From assembly GCA_019114135.1 (NCBI GenBank), contig DXGC01000010.1:1-32942 (forward strand): a stretch of DNA of 32,942 nt, read 5' to 3'. Positions 14,329 to 24,494 of this stretch are shown here, in pieces (position 1 is the stretch's first letter; each line of letters opens with the position of its first letter). Source of the stretch: Candidatus Corynebacterium avicola (lineage in GTDB: Bacteria; Actinomycetota; Actinomycetes; Mycobacteriales; Mycobacteriaceae). The notes beneath the pieces are model-generated. The model saw only the letters and a list, made by a program, of their open reading frames with translations, ran no database searches and was not told the DNA's origin. The position numbers and the translations under genes are program-made.

Positions 14329-16698
14329 CTACTTCTTCTTGCGCCGGTCGCGCTTCTCACGCACACGCACGGCGATACGCACCGGCGAACCCTCGAAGCC
14401 GAAGGACTCACGCAGACGACGCTCGAGGAAGCGACGGTAGCCGTGCTCCAGGAACCCGGTGGTGAACAGCACGATCACCGGCGGCTCGGAGGACGCCTTG
14501 GTGGCGAAGAGAACGCGGGGCAGGCGGCCACCGCGCATCGGCGGCGGGGTCTGGGCGATCACCGCACGCAGCCAGGTGTTCAGCTGGCCGGTCGGGATGC
14601 GCTGGTCCCAGCTGTCCAGTGCCTCGATCAACGCCGGCTCCAGCTTCTGCAGGGCACGGCCGGTCTTCGCCGAGATGTTGACCCGTCGGGCCCACGGCAC
14701 ATGCGCCAGCTGCAGGTCGATCTCGCGCTCCAGTTCCTCGCGGCGGTCCTCGTCGACCAGGTCCCATTTGTTGTAGGCGACCACCAGGGCGCGTCCGGAG
14801 TCCAGGATCATCCGCAGCACGCGCTGGTCCTGCTCGGCGATCGGCTCGGAGGCGTCCACGAGGAAGATGACGACCTCGGAGGCGTCGATCGCTGCGCGGG
14901 TTCGCAGCGAGGCGTAGAACTCGTGGCCACGGGCGGTCTTGGTCTTCTTGCGGATACCGGCGGTGTCCACGAAGCGCCAGGTGCGGTCGTCGAGGTCGAC
15001 CACCGAGTCCACCGGGTCCACGGTCGTGCCTGCGACGTTGTCGACGACCGAGCGCTCCTCACCGGTGATCTTGTTCAGCAGCGAGGACTTGCCGACGTTC
15101 GGACGACCCACCAGGGCCACGCGGCGAGGTCCGGTGACCACCGAGGTCTGACGCGGCACGTCCGGGAAGGACGCCAGCACCTTGTCCAGCACGTCGGCGG
15201 CACCGCGACCGTGCTGTGCGGACACCGGGAAGGGCTCGTCCAGTCCCAGCGACCAGAACTCGGCCATGTCGGCGTACTGGGAGTCGGAGTCGAACTTGTT
15301 CGCCACCAGCACGACCGGGATCTGGGCGCGCTGCAGGCGTCGGGCGATCAGCTCGTCGGTGGAGGTGATGCCGACCTTGGTGTCCACCACGAAGACGATG
15401 ACGTCGGCGGTGGCCATGGCGGTCTCCGCCTGGCGGGCGATCGCACCGTGGATGCCCTTGGTGTCCGGGTCCCAACCGCCGGTGTCCTGCACCCAGAAGC
15501 GTCGGCCGCCCCAGTCGGACAGGTAGGAGATGCGGTCACGGGTGACACCCGGGAAGTCCTCGACCACGGCTTCGCGGCGGCCGATGAACCGGTTGACCAG
15601 GGTGGACTTGCCAACGTTCGGACGCCCCACGATGGCGACGGTGCACAGTGCCTCGAGCTCGGCCTGATCGTCGCCGAGCACGCCGAAGGCCTCCTCGACG
15701 GCGGACCAGTCGGTGTCGTCGGTGTCGGCGGTCAGCAGGTCGAAGCTGTCGACGTCCGGTGTGTAGGCGGCCTCGGCGCCGTCGACGAAGTCGTCCTCGT
15801 CGTAGTCCTGGAAGAACTCCTCCTCGGAGGAGATGTAGTCCTCCTCGTCCACGATGTCGTCGAACTCGGTGTCCTCGACGGTGACCTCGGTGGGCTCGCT
15901 GCCCTCACTGAGCACACTGCCGTCGGTGGTGCGGAACACCAGCTCCTCCGGGTCGTCAGCGGCACCGGTGCCGGACGCCACGACAAAGTCGACGATGGTG
16001 TCGAGCACCTCGTCGATGTCCATGTCGCCGGTGTCGACGAGGTTGGCGTCGTTGGCCGGACGCAGCGGCGAGACCTCACGGGAGGAGTCCGCGGCGTCGC
16101 GACGCTCCACGTCCGCCAGGACGGCGTCGAAGTCGGCATCGCGGCCGGCGGCGACGTCCTGGTCGTAGCGGCGGCGTGCCCGGATCTCCGCGCTGGCCGT
16201 CATGTAGATCTTGCAGGCCGCCTCCGGGAACACGGCCGTACCGATGTCGCGCCCCTCGACCACGCACCGTCCCGAGTTCAGTGCCAGGGAACGCTGCAGG
16301 GTGACGAGGTTCTCGCGGACCTGCGGGATCGCCGAGACCGCGGAAACGTGCTGGGTGACGTCCGCGCCACGGATCTCGCCGGAGACGTCCTCGCCGTCGA
16401 GGAGGACCTCGGTCGACGCCGGGTCCTCGTTGACCACCAGCGGCAGGTCCGCGGTGGCGGCGATGACGGAGTCGACGAAGTCCTCGGAATCCGGGTCGAT
16501 GCCCGAGCGCAGGACGTGCAGTGTGGCGACGCGGTACATCGCACCGGTGTCCAGGTACTTCGCGTCGGCGATCTGGGCCAGCCGACGGCTGACGGTGGAC
16601 TTGCCGGTTCCCGACGGTCCGTCGATGGCGACGATGAAGCCGCCGCCCGGGACGTTCTCGACCGCTGTGACGGCGGGGTCGTGCTGGCTGTTGCTCAC
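14329..16698 (-). CDS. Bifunctional cytidylate kinase / ribosome-assembly GTPase Der
   Basis: One uninterrupted frame of 789 aa joins two enzymes that are separate neighbouring genes in M. tuberculosis. Residues 20-220 are cytidylate kinase (P-loop [10 protein letters not shown] 26-35; YLDTGAMYR 48-56; [10 protein letters not shown] 145-154), which makes CDP from CMP. Residues 240-345 are an Asp/Glu-rich linker. Residues 352-789 are Der with two GTPase domains (GRPNVGKST 358-366, DTGG 405-408, NKFD 467-470; GRPNVGKSS 531-539, DTAG 578-581, NKWD 643-646) and a C-terminal KH-like domain ending in a basic tail; Der assists 50S assembly. I chose the GTG at 16698 because AAGGAG stands nine bases before it. 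Starts at 16719 or 16722, coupled to the rluB stop, would add seven or eight residues. Confidence 0.92.
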   Translation of the reverse strand: MSNSQHDPAVTAVENVPGGGFIVAIDGPSGTGKSTVSRRLAQIADAKYLDTGAMYRVATLHVLRSGIDPDSEDFVDSVIAATADLPLVVNEDPASTEVLLDGEDVSGEIRGADVTQHVSAVSAIPQVRENLVTLQRSLALNSGRCVVEGRDIGTAVFPEAACKIYMTASAEIRARRRYDQDVAAGRDADFDAVLADVERRDAADSSREVSPLRPANDANLVDTGDMDIDEVLDTIVDFVVASGTGAADDPEELVFRTTDGSVLSEGSEPTEVTVEDTEFDDIVDEEDYISSEEEFFQDYDEDDFVDGAEAAYTPDVDSFDLLTADTDDTDWSAVEEAFGVLGDDQAELEALCTVAIVGRPNVGKSTLVNRFIGRREAVVEDFPGVTRDRISYLSDWGGRRFWVQDTGGWDPDTKGIHGAIARQAETAMATADVIVFVVDTKVGITSTDELIARRLQRAQIPVVLVANKFDSDSQYADMAEFWSLGLDEPFPVSAQHGRGAADVLDKVLASFPDVPRQTSVVTGPRRVALVGRPNVGKSSLLNKITGEERSVVDNVAGTTVDPVDSVVDLDDRTWRFVDTAGIRKKTKTARGHEFYASLRTRAAIDASEVVIFLVDASEPIAEQDQRVLRMILDSGRALVVAYNKWDLVDEDRREELEREIDLQLAHVPWARRVNISAKTGRALQKLEPALIEALDSWDQRIPTGQLNTWLRAVIAQTPPPMRGGRLPRVLFATKASSEPPVIVLFTTGFLEHGYRRFLERRLRESFGFEGSPVRIAVRVREKRDRRKKK

Positions 16699-16718
16699 AG
16701 TAGGGTTCTCCTTCATCA

Positions 16719-17627
16719 TCACAGCTGGACGGCGTTGTAGAGGCTGGTCAGCTCGGAACGGTTGAGCGCGCGCAGGGTGCCGGGCTTCTGTTCACCGAGC
16801 TGGACCGTGTGGACCTTGGTGCGTACCAGTGCCTGGACCGGGAAGCCGGCCTCCTTGAGCATGCGGCGCACGATGTGCTTGCGGCCCTCGTGGATCTCCA
16901 GCTTGATCAGGGACTTGCCCTGCCACACGTCGATGATCTGCACGTAGTCGGCACGTGCAATGCCGTCTTCCAGGTCCACGCCGTCCTTCAGGGCCTGGAC
17001 CAGGTTGCGGTCGGCCTCGCCCAGCACGGTGGCCAGGTAGGTCTTGGAGATCTCGTAGCGGGGGTGCATCAGCCGGTTGGCGAGCTCACCGTCGTTGGTT
17101 AGCAGCAGCAGACCCTCGGTCTGGGCGTCGAGTCGTCCGACGTGGAAGAGACGCTGGCCGGCGGCGATACGCTCGCCGACGAGGTCGTAGAGGCAGGGGC
17201 GGCCGAACTCGTCGTGCATCGTGGAGTGGATGCCGCGCGGCTTGTTCAACGCGAAGGTGACGATATCCTCGTCGGCGATGACGCGGACCCCGTCGACGCG
17301 GATGACGTCGTTCTCCGGGTCAACGCGCAGGCCCTGCTCGGTGACGATCCTTCCGTTGACCTCGACACGGCCGGCCTCGATGAGCTTCTCGCTCATCCGG
17401 CGGGAGGCGACGCCGGCGGCGGCGAGGACCTTCTGCAGGCGGGTCTTCTCGGCATCGGACTTCGATGCCTTCTTCTTCTGGTTCCCCTGGCCCCCGGCCT
17501 TCTTCGGGGGCTTGCGGTCCGTCACATGCTGGTGACGGGCGGGACGTGCATTGGAGATGTAGCTCTCCGCGTCCCTGATGTTCTCGTTGCGTTCCGGTGT
17601 GCCGTCTCGGCGAGCGGGCTTGCTCAC
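16719..17627 (-). CDS. rluB: 23S rRNA pseudouridine synthase, RluB type
   Basis: The product is 302 aa from the GTG at 17627, preceded by GAGG with a five-base gap. An ATG at 17666 adds 13 residues and has no ribosome site. A basic, disordered N-terminal tail (res 1-60, [15 protein letters not shown]) precedes an S4 RNA-binding domain (about 62-110; [21 protein letters not shown]) and the RsuA/RluB catalytic domain with [17 protein letters not shown], in which Asp167 is the catalytic residue, and KTYLATV and [10 protein letters not shown] motifs. It makes pseudouridine in helix 89 of 23S rRNA if it acts like E. coli RluB. It lies between scpB and cmk-der, the same order as M. tuberculosis Rv1710-Rv1712. 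TACACT at 17704-17699 (minus) could be a -10 for an internal promoter. Confidence 0.92.
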   Translation of the reverse strand: MSKPARRDGTPERNENIRDAESYISNARPARHQHVTDRKPPKKAGGQGNQKKKASKSDAEKTRLQKVLAAAGVASRRMSEKLIEAGRVEVNGRIVTEQGLRVDPENDVIRVDGVRVIADEDIVTFALNKPRGIHSTMHDEFGRPCLYDLVGERIAAGQRLFHVGRLDAQTEGLLLLTNDGELANRLMHPRYEISKTYLATVLGEADRNLVQALKDGVDLEDGIARADYVQIIDVWQGKSLIKLEIHEGRKHIVRRMLKEAGFPVQALVRTKVHTVQLGEQKPGTLRALNRSELTSLYNAVQL

Positions 17628-17750
17628 GGTGTCCTCAAAATCTTTCTGATGCCGCTGTGGCGGCATGGTCGAGGGATGTTCAGTTGTCTGACGAACCAGT
17701 GTAGCCGCTGGAAGGGCACAAGAACATTCGCCGTTCAGGCGGTTCCCGAA

Positions 17751-17800
17751 GGTGTCAGTCAGTGTCAGTCAGTGTCAGTCAGTGTCAGTCAGTGTCAGTC
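17751..17800. repeat. Five 10-bp tandem repeats across the scpB stop codon
   Basis: AGTGTCAGTC occurs four times exactly (17761-17800), preceded by GGTGTCAGTC (17751-17760). On the minus strand the unit is GACTGACACT, and the scpB stop TGA (17797-17795) lies inside the first unit read. The array fills part of the 128-bp space between scpB and rluB. Every unit supplies TGA triplets, so gain or loss of units would barely change the ScpB end. Confidence 0.97.
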
Positions 17801-18355
17801 CAAGTCGATGCTGTCGACGTCCGGCAGCAGCGGCGCGAGGTTCGGCAGCTGCTCCAGCGACTCCATGCCCAGCTGCTCCAGGAAGAGGTCGGTGGTGGCG
17901 TACAGGTTCGCACCGCCGACCTCGCCGGTGACCCCGACCTCGGCGATCAGCCCGCGCAGGGTGAGTGTGCGCATCACTCCGTCACAGTTCACCCCGCGGA
18001 TACCGGCGACCTGGGAACGGGTGACCGGCTGCCGGTAGGCGACCACGGCCAGGGTCTCCAAGGCCGCCCGGGACAGTCGCTGCTGGGCGCCGTCGAGGAT
18101 CTTCGCCTCCACCACCGGGGAATTCTCCCGCCGGGTGTAGAGCCGCCACAGTCCCTCACGTTCCCGCAGTTCGAAGCCCATTCCACGGTCGGAGAACTCC
18201 GTGGCGATCTCGGTGAGAGCGGCTGTGACATCGGCCTCGGACTGCTCGAGTACCCGGGCGAAGTCCGCCGCGCTGGTGGGTTCGTCCGACACCAGCAGCA
18301 GCGACTCGACCTGGCTGCGCACCAGGCTCACCGGTTCCCGCGACATCTCCGACAT
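17795..18355 (-). CDS. scpB: Segregation and condensation protein B
   Basis: The product is 186 aa from an ATG behind GGAGAAGGAC. ScpB forms a dimer of tandem winged-helix domains that binds ScpA and SMC to make the bacterial condensin. The family shows as QVESLLLVSDEPTSAADFARVL (res 15-36, first domain), LSRAALETLAVVAYRQPVTRSQVAGIRGVN (about 93-122, second domain) and GGANLYATTDLFLEQLGMESLEQLPNL near the end. It follows scpA by 25 bases, and both follow parA, so segregation genes are grouped. The stop codon lies in a tandem repeat. Confidence 0.95.
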   Translation of the reverse strand: MSEMSREPVSLVRSQVESLLLVSDEPTSAADFARVLEQSEADVTAALTEIATEFSDRGMGFELREREGLWRLYTRRENSPVVEAKILDGAQQRLSRAALETLAVVAYRQPVTRSQVAGIRGVNCDGVMRTLTLRGLIAEVGVTGEVGGANLYATTDLFLEQLGMESLEQLPNLAPLLPDVDSIDLD

Positions 18356-18380
18356 GTCCTTCTCCTTCCTTCGCTTCCCG

Positions 18381-19256
18381 TCAGTCCCAGTTGCTCGCCG
18401 CGACCACGGCCGGGTCGACGTCCAGGCCGGTCCACGCCACGGTCATGTCCTCCAGCGGCTCGACCTGTTCGATGCCCACCGCCCGGGCCTTGTAGAGCTC
18501 CAGTAGAGCGAGGAAGCGTCCCACCACGGTCATCGACACCTCGCAGTCGGAGATCAGGGTACTGAAGCTGACCCAGGTCTCGGCACCGGCGACCCGCAGA
18601 GTGGAGAGGATATGGCCGGCCTGCTCCGGCACGGACACCGCCTGGACGTGCAGGTGCGAGGTCGCGACCTCGGTCGGTTTCGGACGGAACACCGCCGCGG
18701 CCATCTCGGCGAAGCTGTCCGGGGTCATCCCGATCTCCACCGGCGGCATGAGGTCCACGAACTGCTCCTCCGGGGACAGCTGCACCGGGTAGCGGCGGGC
18801 GGCGTCGCGCTGCCAGCCGGCGAAGAGATCGGCGACCGACTTGTAGGCCTTGTACTGCAGCAGGCGGGCGAACAGCAGGTCGCGGGACTCGAGCAGCGCC
18901 AGATCCTCCTCGCTCTCCACCTCCCCGCGGGGAACCAGACGGGCGGCCTTCAGGTCCAGCAGGGTCGAGGCGACGACGAGGAACTCGGTGACCTCGTCGA
19001 GGTCGTCCACGCTGCCGGTCAGCGTCCGGGTGTAGGCGATGAACTCGTCGGTGACGGTCGCCAGGGCCACCTCGGTGACGTCCATCCGGTGGGAGTGGAT
19101 CAGCTGGAGCAGCAGGTCGAAAGGACCGTCGAAGTTCGACAGCGCCACCTGGAAGCCGGTGAGCTCCGGCTGTTCCATCTCGGCGACTTCCGCCTCGACC
19201 TGAGTGGCCTGGCCGTCCTCCGGGATCACCCCGGCTTCGTCGACTGCTTCAGTCAC
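18381..19256 (-). CDS. scpA: Segregation and condensation protein A
   Basis: The product is 291 aa from the GTG at 19256, behind GGGGACGCCC. A GTG at 19268 is an alternative, and the frame extends to 19457 only as an antisense-like run over parA. ScpA is the kleisin that bridges the SMC heads. The N-terminal domain shows FQVALSNFDGPFDLLLQLIHSHRMDVTEVALATVT (about res 34-68), the central part SEEDLALLESRDLLFARLLQYKAYKSVADLF, and the C-terminal winged helix ends with FLALLELYKARAVGIEQVEPLEDMTV. The first 30 residues are acidic and probably disordered. It begins 19 bases after the parA stop. Confidence 0.93.
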   Translation of the reverse strand: MTEAVDEAGVIPEDGQATQVEAEVAEMEQPELTGFQVALSNFDGPFDLLLQLIHSHRMDVTEVALATVTDEFIAYTRTLTGSVDDLDEVTEFLVVASTLLDLKAARLVPRGEVESEEDLALLESRDLLFARLLQYKAYKSVADLFAGWQRDAARRYPVQLSPEEQFVDLMPPVEIGMTPDSFAEMAAAVFRPKPTEVATSHLHVQAVSVPEQAGHILSTLRVAGAETWVSFSTLISDCEVSMTVVGRFLALLELYKARAVGIEQVEPLEDMTVAWTGLDVDPAVVAASNWD

Positions 19257-19275
19257 GGGCGTCCCCACGGTCGAC

Positions 19276-20151
19276 CTAGGACCGTTCGACGACCTCGGCC
19301 GCCAGGTCAAGGTACTGCTGTGCGCCGGCGGAGGACGGTGCCCAGCTGGTGATCGGCTCGCCCGCGACGGAGGTCTCCGGGAAACGCACCGTGCGGGTGA
19401 TGACGGTGTCGAAGACCTTGTCCCCGAAGAACTCCACGACCCGGTCCATGACCTCACGGGAGTGGTTGGTGCGCCGGTCGAACATGGTCACCAGGATCCC
19501 GAGGATCTCCAGGCGGAAGTTCAGCCGGTCGCGCACCTTCTCCACCGTGTCGGTGAGCAGGGCGAGCCCACGCAGTGCGAAATACTCGCACTCCATCGGG
19601 ATGATCACGCTGTCGGCACAGCTCAGCGCGTTGACGGTCAACAGCCCCAGGGACGGCTGGCAGTCGACGATGATGTAGTCGTAGTCGTTCATCACCGGGT
19701 GCAGGGCACGGGCCAGTGCCTGCTCGCGACCGACCTCGTTGACCAGCTGGATCTCCGCGGCCGAGAGGTCGATGTTGGCCGGCACCACGTCGAGCCCCTC
19801 GACCGGGCTGTGGTGCAACGCCTCGTGGATTGTCGAGTTGTGGTCGACCAGAAGGTTGTAGACGGTGACGTCCAGCTCCTCGTGGTTGATGCCGAGACCA
19901 GCGGACAACGCACCCTGCGGATCGAGGTCGACGAGCAGCACCCTTCGGCCGTACTGGGCGAGGGAGGCACCCATGTTGATGGTCGAGGTCGTCTTGCCCA
20001 CCCCGCCCTTCTGGTTGCACATGGCGATGACGGTCGCCGGGCCGTGCCGGTCCAGCGGTGCGGGACGCGGGATGTCGCGCTGCGGTCGGCCGGTCAGTCC
20101 CAGCTGGGGCTTGTCGAACAGGCCTCCCGCGGCGTCAGCTGCCTCGCCCAT
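19276..20151 (-). CDS. ParA-family ATPase
   Basis: The product is 291 aa. The deviant Walker A KGGVGKTT (res 48-55) with the signature Lys, LLVDLDPQGALSAGLG and YIIVDCQPSLGLLTVNAL make it a MinD/ParA ATPase. It is not the oriC-linked parA, as no parB follows; it matches Rv1708, the ParA-like gene that precedes scpA in M. tuberculosis (from memory). The first 40 residues are a Pro/Gly/Ala-rich tail. A role together with the ScpAB condensin in chromosome organisation is inferred from position. GGAGGGAG lies 12 bases before the ATG, rather far, so the start is likely but not certain. TAATCT about 50 bases upstream on the minus strand may be a -10. Confidence 0.9.
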   Translation of the reverse strand: MGEAADAAGGLFDKPQLGLTGRPQRDIPRPAPLDRHGPATVIAMCNQKGGVGKTTSTINMGASLAQYGRRVLLVDLDPQGALSAGLGINHEELDVTVYNLLVDHNSTIHEALHHSPVEGLDVVPANIDLSAAEIQLVNEVGREQALARALHPVMNDYDYIIVDCQPSLGLLTVNALSCADSVIIPMECEYFALRGLALLTDTVEKVRDRLNFRLEILGILVTMFDRRTNHSREVMDRVVEFFGDKVFDTVITRTVRFPETSVAGEPITSWAPSSAGAQQYLDLAAEVVERS

Positions 20152-20217
20152 GGCCGTGTCACGCTCCCTCCGGGTCGCTGTCGATGAATAACAGGTTTCA
20201 GATTATCACGGTAGCAA

Positions 20218-21180
20218 TCACGCCCGCGGGTGTGACTCCGCCCAGCTTTCCCGCAACAGGTCCGGAGTGACCTTCGTGTAGATCTGGGTGGTCGACACAC
20301 TGGAGTGGCCGAGCAGCTCCTGGACCACCCGCACGTCTGCCCCGCCGGTGAGCAGGTGGGTGGCGAAACTGTGCCGCAGACTGTGCGGGGAGACATCGGG
20401 GATCCCGGCCTTCTCCGCGGCGGTGGTGATGATCTTGTGGCCGCTCTGCCGCGACAGGCGCCCACCACGGGCGGTGAGGAAGAGCGCGCTGGCGTCCGCG
20501 CCGGTACGGCTGCGTGCCGCGAGGTCCGGCCGCGCCCGTCGCAGGTAGGCGTCCACCGCCTGCAGAGCAGGGTCGCCGACGGGCAGGACGCGTTCCTTGT
20601 CGCCCTTGCCGCGCACCAGCAGCGTCGCGGCACGGTTGCCACCGTCCCCGCTGTCGGTCCGGACATCGAGGTCGTCAAGGTCCAGGTCACAGATCTCGCT
20701 GATCCGCGCACCCGTGGAGTACAGCAATTCCACGACCGCCCGGTCACGCAACTGCAGTGCTCCGGCCGCAGGTCCGTCCGGGCAGGCTTCGATCAGTGCC
20801 ACGACCTGGTCGACGGTCAGCGCCTTGGGCAGGTCACGGCGTCCCGGTGCCAACGGGACGTCGGCGACGACATCCGGTAGTCCGGAGTCTGCGGCGGTGA
20901 AGCGGTGCAGGCCACGCACGGCACTGAGCACACGGGCGACGGTGGACTGGGCCAGTGCCGCTCCCCCGGTCACCGGGTGACCGCGGCGGAGGTCCATGAT
21001 GAAGTCCTCGACGTCCCCGGTGCTCACCGTGGTCATGTCCAGGGAGCGCGACGCGAGCCACTCGAGGTAGCGGTCGATGTCCCGGGAGTAGTTCTCCAGG
21101 GTGTTGTGGCTGCGACCGCGCTCGGAGCGCAGGTGACGGAACCAGGCCCGGGCCCGCTTGCGGTCTTCCTCAGCGGACAT
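20218..21180 (-). CDS. xerD: Tyrosine recombinase XerD
   Basis: The product is 320 aa from the ATG at 21178-21180. With XerC it resolves chromosome dimers at dif. Residues 1-95 form the SAM-like core-binding domain ([18 protein letters not shown]). The catalytic domain holds Arg159 (TGARISE), Lys192 (GKGDKER), His266 and Arg269 ([12 protein letters not shown]), His292 (LLGHSS) and the nucleophile Tyr301 (TQIYTKV). Its first 11 bases overlap the end of the Nudix gene, so it is probably co-expressed with it. Length and neighbours match M. tuberculosis Rv1701, so it is the chromosomal XerD and not a mobile-element integrase. Confidence 0.95.
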   Translation of the reverse strand: MSAEEDRKRARAWFRHLRSERGRSHNTLENYSRDIDRYLEWLASRSLDMTTVSTGDVEDFIMDLRRGHPVTGGAALAQSTVARVLSAVRGLHRFTAADSGLPDVVADVPLAPGRRDLPKALTVDQVVALIEACPDGPAAGALQLRDRAVVELLYSTGARISEICDLDLDDLDVRTDSGDGGNRAATLLVRGKGDKERVLPVGDPALQAVDAYLRRARPDLAARSRTGADASALFLTARGGRLSRQSGHKIITTAAEKAGIPDVSPHSLRHSFATHLLTGGADVRVVQELLGHSSVSTTQIYTKVTPDLLRESWAESHPRA

Positions 21181-21829
21181 GCTTGAGGTCCGCCCCCGTC
21201 GACTGTCCGGGACTGCGGCGCTCGGCCAGGCCCGAGTGGTGGTTGTAGACGTCCGAGACCGGACGGTGGGTACCGGCATGCAGGTGGAGCAGCCCGGCCA
21301 CGGCGATGGCGTTCTCGATCTTCCCGCTCTGCACCCACTCGATGGCCTCGTCGACCGGCAGCCACGTCCGGGTCATGTCGGCTTCTTCACCGGTCGCCGG
21401 CTCGTGTTCGGCAGCCTGCTCCTCCGTGAGTTCGCGGACATCTTCGGCGAGGAAGATGCGGCACATCTCCTCACTGATGCCCGGGGAAGTGCACACGTCG
21501 CCCAGTAGCGACCAGGTGTGGGCGGCCAGTCCGGTCTCCTCGGCCAGTTCGCGCTGCGCGGTGGCCAGGGCGTCCTGCCCGGCCATGTCGAGCAGGCCGG
21601 CGGGCAGCTCCCACAGGTAGCGGCCGACCGGGCGTCGGTACTGGCGGACGAGCACGACCTCCGGCCCCGTCTCCCCCTGACGGACCGCGACCACAGCGGC
21701 GGCACCGAAATGTTCGACGACCTCACGGTCGACCTCTCCGGTGGCGGTGGTGATCCGGTCCCGACGCACCGCGATGACCGAGGTGTCCACCAGCAGTTCG
21801 CTGGACAGGGTGCGGTACAGCTCGGTCAT
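21170..21829 (-). CDS. Nudix hydrolase, ADP-ribose pyrophosphatase type
   Basis: The product is 219 aa. ADP-ribose pyrophosphatases split ADP-ribose to AMP and ribose 5-phosphate. [28 protein letters not shown] (about res 74-101; the fold's metal site is RELAEE) is the Nudix box. The first acidic residue, normally Glu in AGE, is Gln here, while the REL-x-EE metal-binding core is intact. The domain is preceded by a beta-rich N-terminal part (res 1-50) typical of dimeric ADP-ribose pyrophosphatases. The last 30 residues after [17 protein letters not shown] are a polar tail. It begins 16 bases after pyrG and overlaps xerD by 11 bases, in the same order as Rv1699-Rv1701. Confidence 0.9.
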   Translation of the reverse strand: MTELYRTLSSELLVDTSVIAVRRDRITTATGEVDREVVEHFGAAAVVAVRQGETGPEVVLVRQYRRPVGRYLWELPAGLLDMAGQDALATAQRELAEETGLAAHTWSLLGDVCTSPGISEEMCRIFLAEDVRELTEEQAAEHEPATGEEADMTRTWLPVDEAIEWVQSGKIENAIAVAGLLHLHAGTHRPVSDVYNHHSGLAERRSPGQSTGADLKHVR

Positions 21830-21845
21830 GGGTTCGGATCCGGCG

Positions 21846-23548
<1,703 letters not shown>

Positions 23549-23570
23549 CAATCTAACACAGTTCGGCGGT

Positions 23571-24494
23571 TTAGCCCTCACCGACAGTCGGCGCCGCCGC
23601 GGTGGGGGCGACACCGTAGGAACCCGCCTTACCGTCGAGCTGTTCGGCGAGCGCTTTGACGGTGGTGACCCGGCCGGCGACGTCGGTGACGTGGTCGACG
23701 GTGCTGATCTCCTCGGTGGCGGCGCGGTCGTCCCGGAGGAGCCCGATGGCGCCGTTCTGCTCGGCGGAGCCCTGTCCCCCGGCGAGCACGACACCACCGG
23801 TGGTGGCGTCGAGGCCGGCGGCGAGGTCGGCGATGAATCGGGTCGAGTAGTTGCCGTCCCCGTCCCCCTCGGAGGCGTCTCCGGTGACCAGGACGACACC
23901 GTCGACATCGCCGTCGACGCCGGAGAATGCGTCCGCGCCTCCCTCGGCGAAGAAGCCGGTGTTGTCGAGTGCACCGACGGCCACGGCCCGGTCGGACTCG
24001 CTGGCACCCGTCACGGCCTGCCCCAGCAGCTCACCGGTGTGGTAGCCGGGATCGAGGCGGTCCTCGGACAGCGAGGCACCGGCCGGCAGCGAGGAGGCGG
24101 CGATGGACTTCAGCTGGTCACCCGAACCGGAGGCGGTCGCGTCCTCGCTGAGCTGCACGGCCCCGGAGTTCTCTCCCCCGGCGGCGTCGATGAGTTCACC
24201 GACACCGGTCACCGACTCCTCGTCGGCGTCTGCGGTGGCGAGGACCAGGACGTGCTTCCCCTCGAGTGCGTTGTTGACGATCCCACCGGAGGCCCCGTCG
24301 AGGACGGCGTCCGAACCCGCGACGGCGGCTTCGGCACGGTCGGCGCGGACCGTCTCCGCGTCCAACTCCTTCTGGGTCTCGCTGTCGACGCCTGTCGGGC
24401 CGCCCTCGACGTTCGGTGCCAGGACGTAGAAGCCCAGCAGGGTGCCGGCGGCGATACCTGCCGCGGCCAGACCTGTTGCCTTGCCCGCGCCCAT
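23571..24494 (-). CDS. steB: SteB / MctB (Rv1698) family envelope protein
   Basis: The product is 307 aa from the ATG at 24494, which shares one base with the steA stop (TGATG). It has one N-terminal membrane segment (about res 7-26, GLAAAGIAAGTLLGFYVLAP), then a short charged helix with coiled-coil character (SETQKELDAETVRADRAEAAVAG) and a large outside domain rich in Ala, Gly and Asp. In M. tuberculosis the homologue Rv1698 was described as the copper channel MctB; in C. glutamicum the pair SteA-SteB was described as acting in the RipC cell-separation pathway (both from memory). The coiled coil fits the second role. The reported functions differ, so the role here is open. Confidence 0.8.
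   Translation of the reverse strand: MGAGKATGLAAAGIAAGTLLGFYVLAPNVEGGPTGVDSETQKELDAETVRADRAEAAVAGSDAVLDGASGGIVNNALEGKHVLVLATADADEESVTGVGELIDAAGGENSGAVQLSEDATASGSGDQLKSIAASSLPAGASLSEDRLDPGYHTGELLGQAVTGASESDRAVAVGALDNTGFFAEGGADAFSGVDGDVDGVVLVTGDASEGDGDGNYSTRFIADLAAGLDATTGGVVLAGGQGSAEQNGAIGLLRDDRAATEEISTVDHVTDVAGRVTTVKALAEQLDGKAGSYGVAPTAAAPTVGEG

Noticed and set aside
13645..16740. A 1031-residue open frame on the plus strand
   Set aside because: It lies antisense to DUF4395 and cmk-der, both with full motifs, and its translation is a low-complexity G/D/V/H run typical of the opposite strand of high-GC genes.
17751..17800. Possible CRISPR array
   Set aside because: Units are 10 bp and directly adjacent with no spacers, and no cas genes are present.
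17142..18038. A 298-residue plus-strand frame with SVSQCQ repeats
   Set aside because: The repeats come from the 10-bp array, and the rest is antisense to rluB and scpB.
20218..21180. Tyrosine recombinase as sign of a mobile element or attachment site
   Set aside because: Its length, motifs and position between the Nudix and parA genes match the chromosomal XerD; no repeats flanking an insertion were found.
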